Source of the DNA: Phormidium tenue FACHB-1050
Lineage (GTDB): Bacteria; Cyanobacteriota; Cyanobacteriia; Pseudanabaenales; Pseudanabaenaceae
DNA length: 64,000 nt
Reading direction: 5' to 3'
Assembly: GCF_014696925.1 (NCBI RefSeq)
Contig: NZ_JACJQY010000009.1
Location: forward strand, 1 to 64,000
The stretch's first letter is position 1; every line of letters starts with the position of its first letter. The translations under genes were made by a program, and so were the position numbers. The notes under the pieces are model-generated. The model was not told the origin of the DNA. It saw only the letters and a program-made list of their open reading frames with translations, and did no database searches. Shown here piece by piece: positions 51,499 through 61,038 of the stretch.

Positions 51499-53886
51499 GT
51501 GGTACTGACTCAATCAATAGCAACAGCATCTCCTACCCTCCAGTCTAGCTCCTTAACCCTAGCGATCGCAGGCATGAAGTGTGCGGGTTGTGTGGCAACA
51601 GTCGAAAAGCGTTTGCTAGCCTGTGACGAGGTAAAGGCGGCAAGTGTGAATTTACTAACCGAGAAAGCAACCGTGGTTTATGGCGGAGAAAGCTTGCCAC
51701 AGGATTTAGCACCACAATTGATTGAGGCGATCGCCAAAGCAGGTTTTGCGGCGGAGTTGATTAATAAAGGCGATCGCCAATCTTCTCGCAATGCTGTATC
51801 TAAAAATCCCCCTCAAAATTCTTGGTTCGGGCTGACCAAAGAAATCGCAATCCCCGCATCGTTGGTGATTTTGGCGATCGTCGGACATTTAGGCTTGATT
51901 GGTGTTGCTGATTTGCCCTTGATTGGCAATATGTACGCCCATTGGTTAGTCTCCACCATAGCCCTCGGCTGGATTGGTCGTCCGATTTGGTGGGATGGAC
52001 TGAAATCGCTGTGGTATCGTGCCCCCAACATGAACTCCTTGGTGGGGTTGGGGACAATTTCGGCATATTTAGCTAGCACGATCGCCTTATTTGTACCGCA
52101 GTTAAATTGGCAATGCTTTTTTGAAGAGCCTGTAATGCTTTTGGGTTTTGTGCTGCTGGGACAAGCTCTGTTAGAACGCGCTAAGGGCAAAGCCTCAAAT
52201 GCAATTCGCACTTTGATGGAGTTGCAACCTGCTAGCGCCAGATTATTAATCAATAGCACTGATGGCGATCTGCAAGTACCAATGGCGGTAGAAGATTTGC
52301 AAGTAGGCGATCGCATCGTGGTTTGGGCTGGAGAAAAAATCCCAGTTGATGGCGAAATTATTGGTGGTGGTTCTAGCGTTGATGAGTCAATGCTCACGGG
52401 TGAATCAAACCCTGTAGCTAAGCAATTAGGGGCGCGAGTCACTGGGGGAACCTTGAATTTGACAGGTGCGATTACAGTCCAAGTTTTGCAAACTGGCTCG
52501 GAAACGACTTTGGCGCGGATTGTCTCGCTCGTAGAATCAGCGCAGGCAAGCAAAGCCCCGATTCAATATCTAGCCGATCGCGTAGCAGGATATTTTGCTT
52601 ACTCAGTGATGGCGATCGCCGCTTTGACATTTTTGACATGGTACGGATTGCTCCATGCCGAAATTGTGTTTAGTTTGAAATTAGCGATCGCAGTTTTAGT
52701 AGTGGCTTGTCCCTGTGCGCTCGGTTTGGCAACGCCAACAGCGATCATGGTCGGCACGGGAATTGGCGCAGAAAAGGGCATCTTAATCAAAGGTGGGGCA
52801 AGTCTGGAAAAGATCGATCAATTATCGGCGGTGATCTTTGATAAAACAGGCACTTTGACAACTGGTAAGCCTGAAGTTACCGATGTGATCACCAATGACT
52901 TAATTGTTTTTGGGCGCAAACTGATTGAGCAAACTACTTTTAAGAGTATGGTCGCAGAGCGCGAAGTCCCAGCTTCTGCTTTACGGTTGTTGCAACTAGC
53001 TGCCAGTGCCGAAACTGGTGCAAATCATATTCTCGGTGCAGCGACGATCACTAAGGCTCAAGAGTTAAATATCGAGTTACTGCCAACACAATCTTCGCAA
53101 ATTGTGACGGGCTGCGGTGTGGAAGCGATACTGACCACAGGAGAAGAAATTCTGGTGGGTAATAGTGCATGGTTGCGCGATCGCCAAGTGGAAATTTCTG
53201 ACGAGATGTTAGAGCGATCACAGAATTTAGCAGAATTTGGCAAAACTCCAGTTTTTGTCGCAACCCAATTTACTGACCCCCTTGGGGTCAGTAAATTGGG
53301 CTTAGTCGGAATCATCGCCATGCGAGATCGCCTCAAGCCTGAAGCTCCTGAAGTCATTCGCCAACTCGAATCGATGGGCTTACAAGTTTGGATGCTCACG
53401 GGTGATCACCAAGAAACTGCCAAGGCGATCGCTAACCAGTTAGGTATTCCCCCCGAAAGGGCGATCGCTGAAGTCAAGCCCGACGGCAAGGCTGCCACGG
53501 TGATGAAATTAATCGGAGAAGGTCAGCGGGTGGCGATGATTGGTGATGGAGTTAATGATGCGCCAGCCTTAGCCAGTGCCACCATCGGCATTGCCCTCAG
53601 TTCTGGAACTGATGTGGCTATGGAAACTGCTGATATTGTGTTAATGCGTCATGACATTAGCGATGTTGTCCCAGCGATCGAACTCAGTCGCGCCACCTTC
53701 AGCAAAATTCGCCAAAATCTATTTTGGGCTTTTGCTTACAACACATTAGCGATTCCCGTCGCCGCAGGAATTCTTTATCCCAGTTTTGGTATTTCTCTCA
53801 ACCCGACGATCGCAGGTTTAGCAATGGCATTTAGTTCTGTAAGCGTGGTTTTAAGTTCGCTATCATTACGAGCCAGAAAAAAATAG
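51499..53886 (+). CDS. Copper-translocating P1B-type ATPase
   Basis: 795 residues. An N-terminal heavy-metal domain has AGMKCAGC (C28, C31). The CPC in the sixth helix (C404-P-C406), phosphorylation site DKTGT (D448), TGDHQETA and [11 protein letters not shown] follow. CPC plus CxxC indicates a Cu(I) pump of the CtaA/PacS group; which of these cannot be told. The start is GTG (GTG GTA CTG). Around residue 590 the text carries a stretch ([12 protein letters not shown]) coded by a perfect palindrome, which looks like a small in-frame insertion. Confidence 0.94.
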   Translation: MVLTQSIATASPTLQSSSLTLAIAGMKCAGCVATVEKRLLACDEVKAASVNLLTEKATVVYGGESLPQDLAPQLIEAIAKAGFAAELINKGDRQSSRNAVSKNPPQNSWFGLTKEIAIPASLVILAIVGHLGLIGVADLPLIGNMYAHWLVSTIALGWIGRPIWWDGLKSLWYRAPNMNSLVGLGTISAYLASTIALFVPQLNWQCFFEEPVMLLGFVLLGQALLERAKGKASNAIRTLMELQPASARLLINSTDGDLQVPMAVEDLQVGDRIVVWAGEKIPVDGEIIGGGSSVDESMLTGESNPVAKQLGARVTGGTLNLTGAITVQVLQTGSETTLARIVSLVESAQASKAPIQYLADRVAGYFAYSVMAIAALTFLTWYGLLHAEIVFSLKLAIAVLVVACPCALGLATPTAIMVGTGIGAEKGILIKGGASLEKIDQLSAVIFDKTGTLTTGKPEVTDVITNDLIVFGRKLIEQTTFKSMVAEREVPASALRLLQLAASAETGANHILGAATITKAQELNIELLPTQSSQIVTGCGVEAILTTGEEILVGNSAWLRDRQVEISDEMLERSQNLAEFGKTPVFVATQFTDPLGVSKLGLVGIIAMRDRLKPEAPEVIRQLESMGLQVWMLTGDHQETAKAIANQLGIPPERAIAEVKPDGKAATVMKLIGEGQRVAMIGDGVNDAPALASATIGIALSSGTDVAMETADIVLMRHDISDVVPAIELSRATFSKIRQNLFWAFAYNTLAIPVAAGILYPSFGISLNPTIAGLAMAFSSVSVVLSSLSLRARKK
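53266..53298. repeat. Perfect palindrome inside the ATPase coding region
   Basis: CAATTTACTGACCCC (53266-53280) and its complement (53284-53298) form 15-bp arms with a 3-nt loop in frame in the gene. Coding sequence by itself rarely produces this. Related P-type ATPases have a shorter loop at this site, as I recall. Confidence 0.7.
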
Positions 53887-53922
53887 ATTGTGCAGCGAAA
53901 GCTCTGTACAACCTATTTTTTT
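53878..53922 (+). terminator. Hairpin after the copper ATPase gene
   Basis: AAAAAATAGATTGTGCAG pairs, with a few mismatches, with CTGTACAACCTATTTTTT. The downstream arm ends in a T-run, as an intrinsic terminator should. It overlaps the last codons (AARKK-stop). Confidence 0.65.
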
Positions 53923-53937
53923 GCAAAAAGCCCTAAT

Positions 53938-54152
53938 GTAGGGGCATAGCATTCCCACAGAAATCCATTCTTTTAGACTGTTTTAATTTGGGAATGCTAT
54001 GCCCTAACCTCGCAACGTAGGGACAATTTATCAATGCTATGCCCTAACCCCACAACGCAGGGACAATTTATCGTTGAACGCGAAGAGGGTTGAGCATTTG
54101 CGATTCAGGATTGTTGTGGGGAGTATAAAAATATTGGCGCAAATGCTCAACC
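53938..54152. repeat. Compound repeat: inverted repeats and a 40-bp tandem duplication
   Basis: GGGGCATAGCATTCCCA at about 53941 is mirrored by TGGGAATGCTATGCCC at 53989-54004. From 53993 a 40-bp unit (AATGCTATGCCCTAACCTCG onward) is present twice in tandem (53993-54032, 54033-54072; 37 of 40 positions equal). Then GGTTGAGCATTTGCG (54088-54102) is mirrored exactly at 54138-54152. It fills the gap 53887-54199 and contains no gene. Confidence 0.75.
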
Positions 54153-54199
54153 CCTACAGATTTTTGTTTTTTATTTACAAATCAATTAAGGAATACACC

Positions 54200-54520
54200 G
54201 TGGATTGGATTAATTTAATAATTGCGGGACTATTGGAAGTTGTCTGGGCAAGTAGCTTGAAATACACCGAAGGGCTTACAAAGCCATTACCTACCCTCCT
54301 CACCATTTCAACGATCACAGCTAGCTTTATCCTATTAGCTCAAGCCTTAAAAACCCTACCAGTAGGCACTGGTTACGCAGTTTGGACAGGGATCGGCGTA
54401 GTGGGAACAGCGATCGTGGGTTCTATGTTTCTCGGTGAATCCCGTGATTTATCAAGATTTATCTGCATCAGTCTCATTGTGCTGGGTATTGTCGGTTTGC
54501 GATTTACAGGGTCAAAATGA
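54200..54520 (+). CDS. SMR family multidrug/guanidinium-type exporter
   Basis: 106 residues from the GTG at 54200 (MDWINLIIAGLLEVVWASSLKY), four spans, with the membrane Glu of the family in LEVVWASSLKYTEG. The sequence is closer to the SugE/Gdx branch than to EmrE (WASSLKYTEGLTK; GTGYAVWTGIGVVGTAIVG). Members of that branch export guanidinium ions, so that is the likeliest role. The longer in-frame start at 54074 lies in repeat sequence and is rejected. Confidence 0.9.
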   Translation: MDWINLIIAGLLEVVWASSLKYTEGLTKPLPTLLTISTITASFILLAQALKTLPVGTGYAVWTGIGVVGTAIVGSMFLGESRDLSRFICISLIVLGIVGLRFTGSK

Positions 54521-54566
54521 TAGGATGATCGCTGCTTTGCAATGCCCTATCGCCTGAAGTACAAGA

Positions 54567-56168
54567 ATGGATTCTAAGCCTCTGCATGAAAAATCTTTGA
54601 ATGCTAAGTCATTACTATTAAGTATTCTCAGCTTATTGTCTGTTTTATTTATTGTTTTCACTTTACAGGCAAGCTGGAATAATCCGCAGGAGCAGACAAA
54701 ATTAGATTTGCTCCAAACTGATTTGATTTTGCAAGCCACACAAATTCAAGATCAAAAAACAGAGAATGCTCAAGATCATTCCCAAAAAGATGATATCTTC
54801 CAAGTCTTGATCGGTGAGAGTAAACCTCAAGACCTTTATAAACAGTCGCTCAGCAGTTATCAAGAAGTTCTCAAAGCCAATAAATCCACACTCACTCGCC
54901 TCGATCGCCTAGCGCTAGCTCCAGATTCAGGCGGCTATGATCCACAGGCTATCTCGAAACAACAGCAAAAGAAACTAACTAGCGTCAGTGAAATAAGTAT
55001 TCGTGCAGGGCTTCTGCAAATGCAGACTGGGGATATTCAAGGGGCGATCGCCACATGGGAAGATGTGGCAGCATTAGAGGGAGAATCCATGAGTAGCTAT
55101 GGATTAACTGCCCAGATTCTCAAAGGGCTATGGTCAGAGCCAACGATGTTATTTCCTAATGCTGAAACTCAGATTCAGCGCACCCTTGATGGCTGGTATC
55201 GCAAAGTTGCACTGACTAAACTCTATCAATCTCAACAAAGAGATGAGAAATTACCTGAACTCGAACAACAAGCCCAAAGAGAAGTCAACTTAGCAATTAA
55301 TCGTTTAGTAATCGTTAACTCTATTCCCCTCATCGGCGGCAGCGTGGGGATCTTAGTGTGGTTAGGCTTATTGGTGCAATGGATTTTCTTCCGTAAGTCT
55401 TCGCCATTCCATCGCAAAAGTGACCTTGACCAAAATCCTAATCAAATCAGTTGGCAAGTGCCTTGGGGAATTGAGATAACTTGGGAAGTGATGGTGCTAT
55501 GGTTTACCGCATTTTGCTTGATGACTCAATTAGTATTGCCATTGATTTTTGAGTTCCTAGGGCTTCAATCAAGAGCCAGTGAAGATTTCACCATTCAAGC
55601 ATTACTAGTTTTAATTCCCTATACGCTCTCCGTTATTCCCATGCTGCCAATTTTACAGGCTAGCCTTGCCGCCTACCGTCCTTTACCCGAAGGCTGGTTT
55701 CGCATCAAAATCACGTCGCCACAATGGTTAGCATGGGGAATTGGCGGATATTTTGCCGCAGTTCCCTTAGTGTTGATCATTTCTGTAATTAGCCAAAAAT
55801 TCCTACAAGGACAAGGCGGCGGCAATCCTTTATTACCAATCTTGACCGAGAGCCAAAATGATCTGCCCAAGTTTCTACTCTGGACAACCCTTGCGATCGC
55901 TGCACCTTTCTTTGAGGAATACCTATTTCGCGGATTTCTATTACCATCATTAACCAAGTTTTTACCAGTTTGGGGAGCGATCGCCTTAAGTGGATTTTTC
56001 TTTGCCTTAGCCCATTTAAATGTCGCGGATATTATTCCCCTCAGTGTTTTAGGAATGGTGATGGGTTTTGTTTATTGGCGATCAAAGAATTTACTCTCTT
56101 CGATGCTACTACACTGCCTCTGGAATAGCGGTAGTTTCTTTGCATTGATTGCCCTCGGCGGTAAATAG
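54567..56168 (+). CDS. CPBP family intramembrane protease with large N-terminal domain
   Basis: 533 residues. A first span at about 15-35 is followed by a soluble TPR-like domain (about 40-240) with LLQMQTGDIQGAIATWEDVAAL. A membrane block from 250 follows. The CAAX-protease motifs are EEYLFR (E450, E451, R455), FALAHLN (H483) and HCLWN (H516, N520). These are glutamic intramembrane proteases; in cyanobacteria their substrates are unknown. The start follows the SMR gene by 46 bp, so the two may share a transcript. Confidence 0.88.
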   Translation: MDSKPLHEKSLNAKSLLLSILSLLSVLFIVFTLQASWNNPQEQTKLDLLQTDLILQATQIQDQKTENAQDHSQKDDIFQVLIGESKPQDLYKQSLSSYQEVLKANKSTLTRLDRLALAPDSGGYDPQAISKQQQKKLTSVSEISIRAGLLQMQTGDIQGAIATWEDVAALEGESMSSYGLTAQILKGLWSEPTMLFPNAETQIQRTLDGWYRKVALTKLYQSQQRDEKLPELEQQAQREVNLAINRLVIVNSIPLIGGSVGILVWLGLLVQWIFFRKSSPFHRKSDLDQNPNQISWQVPWGIEITWEVMVLWFTAFCLMTQLVLPLIFEFLGLQSRASEDFTIQALLVLIPYTLSVIPMLPILQASLAAYRPLPEGWFRIKITSPQWLAWGIGGYFAAVPLVLIISVISQKFLQGQGGGNPLLPILTESQNDLPKFLLWTTLAIAAPFFEEYLFRGFLLPSLTKFLPVWGAIALSGFFFALAHLNVADIIPLSVLGMVMGFVYWRSKNLLSSMLLHCLWNSGSFFALIALGGK

Positions 56169-56198
56169 CTAGAAGGTTTGCTAAGCAAACCTTCTAGC
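56168..56198. terminator. 31-nt palindrome between convergent genes
   Basis: GCTAGAAGGTTTGCT, one base, and its complement. It overlaps the stop region of both the CPBP protease gene and tilS, which end head to head. Confidence 0.65.
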
Positions 56199-57195
56199 AA
56201 ATATGCAGAACAATCCAAGGATGTTCCACAAAAGCGGAAATATTGCCTTTAAATGGTGCGCTCTGCGATCGATTTTGAGCCATCAACAAATCTAAAAAAC
56301 GCTCAATATCCTCAAAATTCACCTGATGCACCAAATACCTTGACAAAAACTGTCTCACAATCCTCCTTTGCAAAGCTAAAGGTTGTTCTTGTAAGCGTTG
56401 ACGATTTAAACGAGGCGCATGATCATCCCAAAGCACCGTCATATTATCTACAAAAAAACTCCTCGCTTGCGACTCCAAATAGATGACATCGCTATGCAAA
56501 AGTTCTGAAGTCTGTGCGATCGCCATTTCTAACTGCGGATTAAAATGCTCTTGCAGATAGGGAATCGTTTCTAAACGTAAACGGTTGCGGCGATAGTCTA
56601 GATTTTGATTAGTGCTATCTTCCCAAATTGGAATTTGCTGCTCATGGCAAAATCCTAAGGTTTCATGACGGCTGACATTGAGCAAAGGACGCACCAACTT
56701 AATTTCATCAGTAAGCGATCGCATCCAAGTCAAGGACGCTAAGCCGTCGGCTCCACTCCCACGCATCAAGTTATACAGCAATGTCTCAACGCGATCGCTG
56801 CGCGTATGTCCTGTAACCACATAAGCACAGTTGTGATTATTCGCCATCTCCACCAGCATGGCATAGCGCCATTGTCGAGCCTCAGCTTCACTGGTGAGCA
56901 AGCTTTCGGCTGTTCTCAAACAAAAGGCAATTCCCCATTCCTTCGCAATACGCTCAACATGCTCAGCATTAGCCCTTGAGTCACTACGCCACTGATGATC
57001 ACAATGGGCGATCGTTAATTTCCAGTTAAGCTTCGTCCCTTGCATCTGCAAAAGCTTCGCTAAACATAGCGAATCCTGTCCACCAGAAACCCCAACCAAA
57101 AGACTTGCATTTTTGGGTAATATCTCTGGCTGCGATCGCAAAACAGCGTTTAAGTTAGCCCGTAATAGTTTTGTAAACCGATGATTAGATTTCAA
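56194..57195 (-). CDS. tilS: tRNA(Ile)-lysidine synthase
   Basis: TilS modifies C34 of a tRNA(Ile) with lysine so that it reads AUA. The 333 residues show the PP-loop SGGQDS (37-42), the conserved HCDHQWR and the VTGHTRSDRVETLLYNLMRGSG block, and IWEDSTNQNLDYRRNRLR. It is the short cyanobacterial type lacking the longer C-terminal domains. The gene is single. Confidence 0.94.
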   Translation of the reverse strand: MKSNHRFTKLLRANLNAVLRSQPEILPKNASLLVGVSGGQDSLCLAKLLQMQGTKLNWKLTIAHCDHQWRSDSRANAEHVERIAKEWGIAFCLRTAESLLTSEAEARQWRYAMLVEMANNHNCAYVVTGHTRSDRVETLLYNLMRGSGADGLASLTWMRSLTDEIKLVRPLLNVSRHETLGFCHEQQIPIWEDSTNQNLDYRRNRLRLETIPYLQEHFNPQLEMAIAQTSELLHSDVIYLESQARSFFVDNMTVLWDDHAPRLNRQRLQEQPLALQRRIVRQFLSRYLVHQVNFEDIERFLDLLMAQNRSQSAPFKGNISAFVEHPWIVLHIC

Positions 57196-57220
57196 GATTT
57201 ATTGCTTAGTGAACTTCAGC

Positions 57221-57320
57221 AGCAATTCTCATTATGTAGTGTTTTCAGCGCCGCAGGCACTGAAAACACTACAACCTACAGCAGGCTTTCAAAAAACTAT
57301 TTTTTATAATGCTCATTGCT
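57221..57320. repeat. D5 copy of the ~128-bp repeat, internally shortened
   Basis: AGCAATTCTCATTA opens it and TAATGCTCATTGCT closes it (two mismatches). Only 100 bp long, since the second internal stem has lost its left arm. It is upstream of tilS. No target duplication is visible. Confidence 0.7.
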
Positions 57321-57556
57321 GACAATTCTGACAAAACCTGATTATTAATGGCATAATAATATACAATCTAAAGCCTTCAGCATCAGAGAAATCGTGCGAA
57401 GATCTTAAAAGAGTATTGCATTTTTGTGTTGTGTGAAAGAGAAGCGATCGCTTCTCTACTGTTCCGATTATATAAGCCTAGAATTGCACGATTTCTGCTA
57501 ATACAGCGAAGTTAGCTTGTGGGTGAGGAATATACAAAATGCAAAAGGGAAGCTCT

Positions 57557-58741
57557 ATGATCAATAAATTAATGCTGGTGTCCGCAGGTGCAGTCTGGGG
57601 ATTTATGGCGCTTATACCAATCAATGCACTCTCTGCACAGGCGAAAGTTGCGAAGAATGTTAAAGTAACCAATTCGCAAGTTGTTAAAGGCAAAGTAAAC
57701 AACTCCACAACGCCTAAGAATACTTCTAAGAATACTTCTAAGAATGGGACAAGAAGCTCTACAACTGCTAAGAAAACTCCTAAAACGGGCGTAGCCAAAG
57801 TACCAGTTCTCCAAAACAAGTTACCTGATACTGCAAAGGATCTAAAACCTCGGATAGATGTTGTGGCTATCCCCCCATCATTCAATCGGAGTTCTTCTAT
57901 CTCCATCTCCACAAAACCTGATGTTAATCTTGTAGAAATTGCCCAAGCTAGTACAGATATCGCCCAAACGGGAAATGCGACATCCAACTCTCCAGACATC
58001 ATTCGGCAACAACTACTGATTCGACCAATTCAACCACCATCTCCGAACGTATTCAGACAAATTTATACTCCTTCGTTGAATGCTGGTACTCCTGTTGCTT
58101 TCGGTCTGCAAACAGGTGATGCCTTCATCAGTGTTTTAGGCTCAACTGCTGGTCGAGCAAGAGACACTGTCGATGGCAGTATCTCTGTCGGGACTGGACT
58201 AGGAGATGCTAATCAGTATTTTGCAGTAGAAGGTGTTTTCAATATCAATAGTATTCGGAACTTTGGTTCTAACGGCTCCTTTGATCTCAAAGTGCATCGT
58301 TCTATCTATCAAGATTCCGCCACTCAAGCGGCTGTTGCTGTTGGTTGGACCAACTTCGCCAACTATGGATCAAATGCAGGTGGTACTCCTTCCTCAGTGT
58401 ACGGAGCAGCAACTATTTCTCAATTGACTGATCCAACTAATGCTGAAAGTCCTAAGCCTTTAGTCGCAACTATTGGTGTTGGTGGTGGCACTTATCGCAA
58501 GTCTACTAGCAATGATGGAGTCGGCATTTTTGCTAATGTTGGCTATCAATTTGATCCTCAGTGGGGTGTGAGTACAGCATGGTCTGGACAAGGGCTAAAC
58601 TTCGGGTTGGGCTTTTTACCAGATGTCACTTTCCCTTTAAACCTGACCCTGACATATTCTGATGTTACTAACAATAGTAATGCAGGCACTCAAGTCATCT
58701 TTGGTATCAGCTATGGCTTTAACTACTCTGGACGTAGGTAA
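57557..58741 (+). CDS. Secreted protein with disordered front and beta-rich C-terminus, unknown function
   Basis: From ATG 57557 (site AGGGAAG 7 nt upstream) the product has 394 residues. A signal peptide (KLMLVSAGAVWGFMALIPINALSAQA) is followed by a basic Ser/Thr/Lys stretch with the repeated unit KNTS. From about residue 140 Gly/Phe/Thr-rich alternating strands follow (GLQTGDAFISVLGSTAGRAR; FGISYGFNYSGRR at the end), resembling an outer-membrane or surface beta-structure. I do not recognise the family. Confidence 0.72.
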   Translation: MINKLMLVSAGAVWGFMALIPINALSAQAKVAKNVKVTNSQVVKGKVNNSTTPKNTSKNTSKNGTRSSTTAKKTPKTGVAKVPVLQNKLPDTAKDLKPRIDVVAIPPSFNRSSSISISTKPDVNLVEIAQASTDIAQTGNATSNSPDIIRQQLLIRPIQPPSPNVFRQIYTPSLNAGTPVAFGLQTGDAFISVLGSTAGRARDTVDGSISVGTGLGDANQYFAVEGVFNINSIRNFGSNGSFDLKVHRSIYQDSATQAAVAVGWTNFANYGSNAGGTPSSVYGAATISQLTDPTNAESPKPLVATIGVGGGTYRKSTSNDGVGIFANVGYQFDPQWGVSTAWSGQGLNFGLGFLPDVTFPLNLTLTYSDVTNNSNAGTQVIFGISYGFNYSGRR

Positions 58742-58780
58742 GTTTGAGTTAACCTTTGGGAAATGTTAACTCATCGGATA

Positions 58781-58883
58781 ATACCAATTCACAAAAGTAG
58801 AACAACATTTGTGTGAATTAAAAAACAAACCCAGTAAGGTTTTTTAAAACTAAAAATGGCGTAGCCATTTTTAGTTTTGGTAT
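58781..58883. repeat. 103-bp MITE-like repeat, copy A3
   Basis: Starts ATACCAATTCAC, ends TTTTGGTAT, same length as A1 and A2, with the second hairpin AAAATGGCGTAGCCATTTTT. It lies between two genes for secreted proteins. Confidence 0.8.
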
Positions 58884-58925
58884 TAAGTTGCGATCGCTCT
58901 AAAACCACCTAGCTGCCAAATTTCT

Positions 58926-59531
58926 ATGAAAAAAATATTTTTGTCAATTCTCGCTTCTGTGATCTCATTTGCGGCGATATCACCTGTTTTTGCTGGTACT
59001 GTACCAGTCCAAGCAGGGAGTCAAACCTCCAGCAGTCCTATTTTGTTGAATATCCCTTCTAGCTCTCAAGGCAATTCGTTAAGCATTAATATCAACAATA
59101 CGATCACATCGTTGTTAAATGCATCTGAAAACAACCCTAATATTCGCAATATAGTTGTACTTTTGAGCAATGGTAATGGAGATAGTACTAGTGTTGCTGC
59201 GGCTCAAAGCGCTTTGAGCAATCAATTTGCGAGTTTAGGACTTAATGTTGATAGTGGCTCACCTGCTTCAAATTTGATTAACGCCTTAACTGGGCTGGTT
59301 TCTGGTAATTTTAATGGTGAATCAGGACAATCTCAGAGCATTGACCTCAGTAAACTATTTCTAGCGATTGAGTCATTTAATCAGATCGTCAATGGACTTA
59401 CGAACACAGCTAATGGTTCTGATGCTGTTGCAGCAGCACAAGCCCTAGAAGCTCTAAAGGCAATGTCCACCGATGCAACTGTCACCACACTTTCTACAAC
59501 TTTAGCCGCCATCTCCAAAGACTTGAAATAA
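58926..59531 (+). CDS. Small secreted protein, unknown function
   Basis: 201 residues. A clear signal peptide (KKIFLSILASVISFAAISPVFA) is followed by a Ser/Asn-rich, low-Cys mature part. It has helices such as AAAQSALSNQFASLGLNVDS and AVAAAQALEALKAMSTDATV. No known domain is seen. It follows the other secreted gene by 184 bp (with A3 between). A palindrome after it ends the unit. Confidence 0.7.
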   Translation: MKKIFLSILASVISFAAISPVFAGTVPVQAGSQTSSSPILLNIPSSSQGNSLSININNTITSLLNASENNPNIRNIVVLLSNGNGDSTSVAAAQSALSNQFASLGLNVDSGSPASNLINALTGLVSGNFNGESGQSQSIDLSKLFLAIESFNQIVNGLTNTANGSDAVAAAQALEALKAMSTDATVTTLSTTLAAISKDLK

Positions 59532-59544
59532 TTCCTCAAGATAA

Positions 59545-59578
59545 AGAATGGCGGCGCAATGCGCCGTCATTCTTTTAA
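59545..59578. terminator. Palindrome between convergent genes
   Basis: AAAGAATGGCGGCGC, AAT, and GCGCCGTCATTCTTTT pair with one bulge. It spans the ends of the secreted-protein gene and tyrS. Confidence 0.65.
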
Positions 59579-60783
59579 GTTAAGCGTAGAAACTTTTTCT
59601 TTCCGACTTGTAAGACCTTGCCTGATAATTCTTCAACATTTGCAAATGTGCGATCGCCTAGTTTTTCACCATCAAGTTTCACCGCCCCATTTTTGATTTG
59701 GCTTTGAGCTTCGCTATTGCTTTTGCAAAGTCCTGATGCTTTAACCAGATAATGCAAGGGTGCAGGAAAATTGATTTGGGATAGGTCAAATTCAGGGATA
59801 TCACCGAGATCGGTGGTATTACCTGCAAGGACAATTTGTTCAGCATCCTGTTGGGCTTGTCGCGCTACTTCAGGGCTGTGATACTGACCAACGATCGCTA
59901 AAGCTAGTTGTTTTTGCTTTTCGCGAGGATTTTCGGGGAGAGTTGCGAGATCAATATCGGTGAGTAACTCAAAGTACTTATCCACAAGAGCATCGGGGAC
60001 TTTCTCAAGTTTGGAATACATCGAAAGTGGTTCGTCGGTAATACCCACATAATTACCGAGAGATTTAGACATTTTTTGTACGCCATCTAAGCCCACTAGC
60101 AAAGGCAGCAACAATCCAAACTGAGCAGGTTTGCCTTGGCGATTTGGATCTTTTAGTTGCAGATCGCGCCCAACGAGAACATTAAACTTTTGATCAGTAC
60201 CGCCTAGCTCCACATCCGAGTCGATCGCTACGGAGTCATAACCTTGTAAAAGTGGATATAGAAATTCATGCAGGTAAATAGGATTGCCTTTTTCGTAGCG
60301 ATCGCTAAATCCTTCTTTAGCCAGCATTTGCCCCACGGTCATACTTGCCTGCAAGTTAATAATTTGCTGCAAATCAAGTTTATTTAGCCATTCACCATTA
60401 CGACGCAACTCGAAGCGATCGCTGGAAAAGTCGAGAATTTTTTTTGCTTGCTCAAGATAGGTTTCGGCATTGTAAGCAACTTCTTCAGGTGTCAGACGAG
60501 GACGCGCCTCTGAGCGACCTGTGGGATCACCGATTTGGGCAGTGAAGTCACCAATGATTAAGACTGCTTTATGTCCAGCATCTTGGAATTGACGCAGTTT
60601 CCGCAGGGCAACGGTATGTCCGAGATGCAAGTCGGGACGGGTGGGATCGATCCCTAGTTTAATGCGAAGGGGGCGATCGCTCTTTTGGATGCGATCGCGC
60701 AAGTTGTCAGATTCGCTATTAGGAAATATTTCGACAACGCCTCTTTCTAAAAGGGTCGCTAAATTGGGTTGGCTTTGAGACAT
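59575..60783 (-). CDS. tyrS: Tyrosyl-tRNA synthetase
   Basis: The 402 residues have the class I signatures HLGH (53-56) and KMSKS (237-241), the Tyr-specific text [15 protein letters not shown], and a C-terminal S4-like RNA-binding domain ([19 protein letters not shown]). The HLGH and GGTDQKFN text places it in the TyrZ-like bacterial branch. The gene stands alone. Confidence 0.95.
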   Translation of the reverse strand: MSQSQPNLATLLERGVVEIFPNSESDNLRDRIQKSDRPLRIKLGIDPTRPDLHLGHTVALRKLRQFQDAGHKAVLIIGDFTAQIGDPTGRSEARPRLTPEEVAYNAETYLEQAKKILDFSSDRFELRRNGEWLNKLDLQQIINLQASMTVGQMLAKEGFSDRYEKGNPIYLHEFLYPLLQGYDSVAIDSDVELGGTDQKFNVLVGRDLQLKDPNRQGKPAQFGLLLPLLVGLDGVQKMSKSLGNYVGITDEPLSMYSKLEKVPDALVDKYFELLTDIDLATLPENPREKQKQLALAIVGQYHSPEVARQAQQDAEQIVLAGNTTDLGDIPEFDLSQINFPAPLHYLVKASGLCKSNSEAQSQIKNGAVKLDGEKLGDRTFANVEELSGKVLQVGKKKFLRLT

Positions 60784-60852
60784 TCTAAAATGTTACTTAA
60801 AATTTTTGTTAACTATAAATTTGTGAAATCACAAGGTTTTAATCATACTACG

Positions 60853-61002
60853 CTAAAGGTTTGAGGCTTTTAAAGCTTCTAACTCCGCGATCGATAAACC
60901 AGTAATTTGAGAAATTGTGAGATCTTCCAAGAGATTCAACATTTTTCTAGCTATTTCAATAGTGCTTTGCTGGACACCCTGTTGTTTAGCTTTAGCTGAA
61001 GA
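60853..61002 (-). pseudogene. C-terminal remnant of a Rpn/transposase-like gene
   Basis: The minus strand reads AKAKQQGVQQSTIEIARKML and then ITGLSIAELEALKASNL and a stop, about 49 codons, with an in-frame stop upstream. The tail is typical of Rpn-family nuclease/putative-transposase proteins common in cyanobacteria. The front is missing, so it is a relic. Confidence 0.6.
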
Positions 61003-61038
61003 TCATGGCAAATTACCGTTACACAACATTATGAGCCT

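Noticed and set aside
51813-52553. 246-codon open frame opposite the copper ATPase gene
   Set aside because: Antisense shadow of a strongly conserved gene; no recognisable motif.
54074-54199. N-terminal extension of the SMR transporter
   Set aside because: It translates an inverted-repeat leader; GTG 54200 gives the usual 106-residue protein beginning MDWIN.
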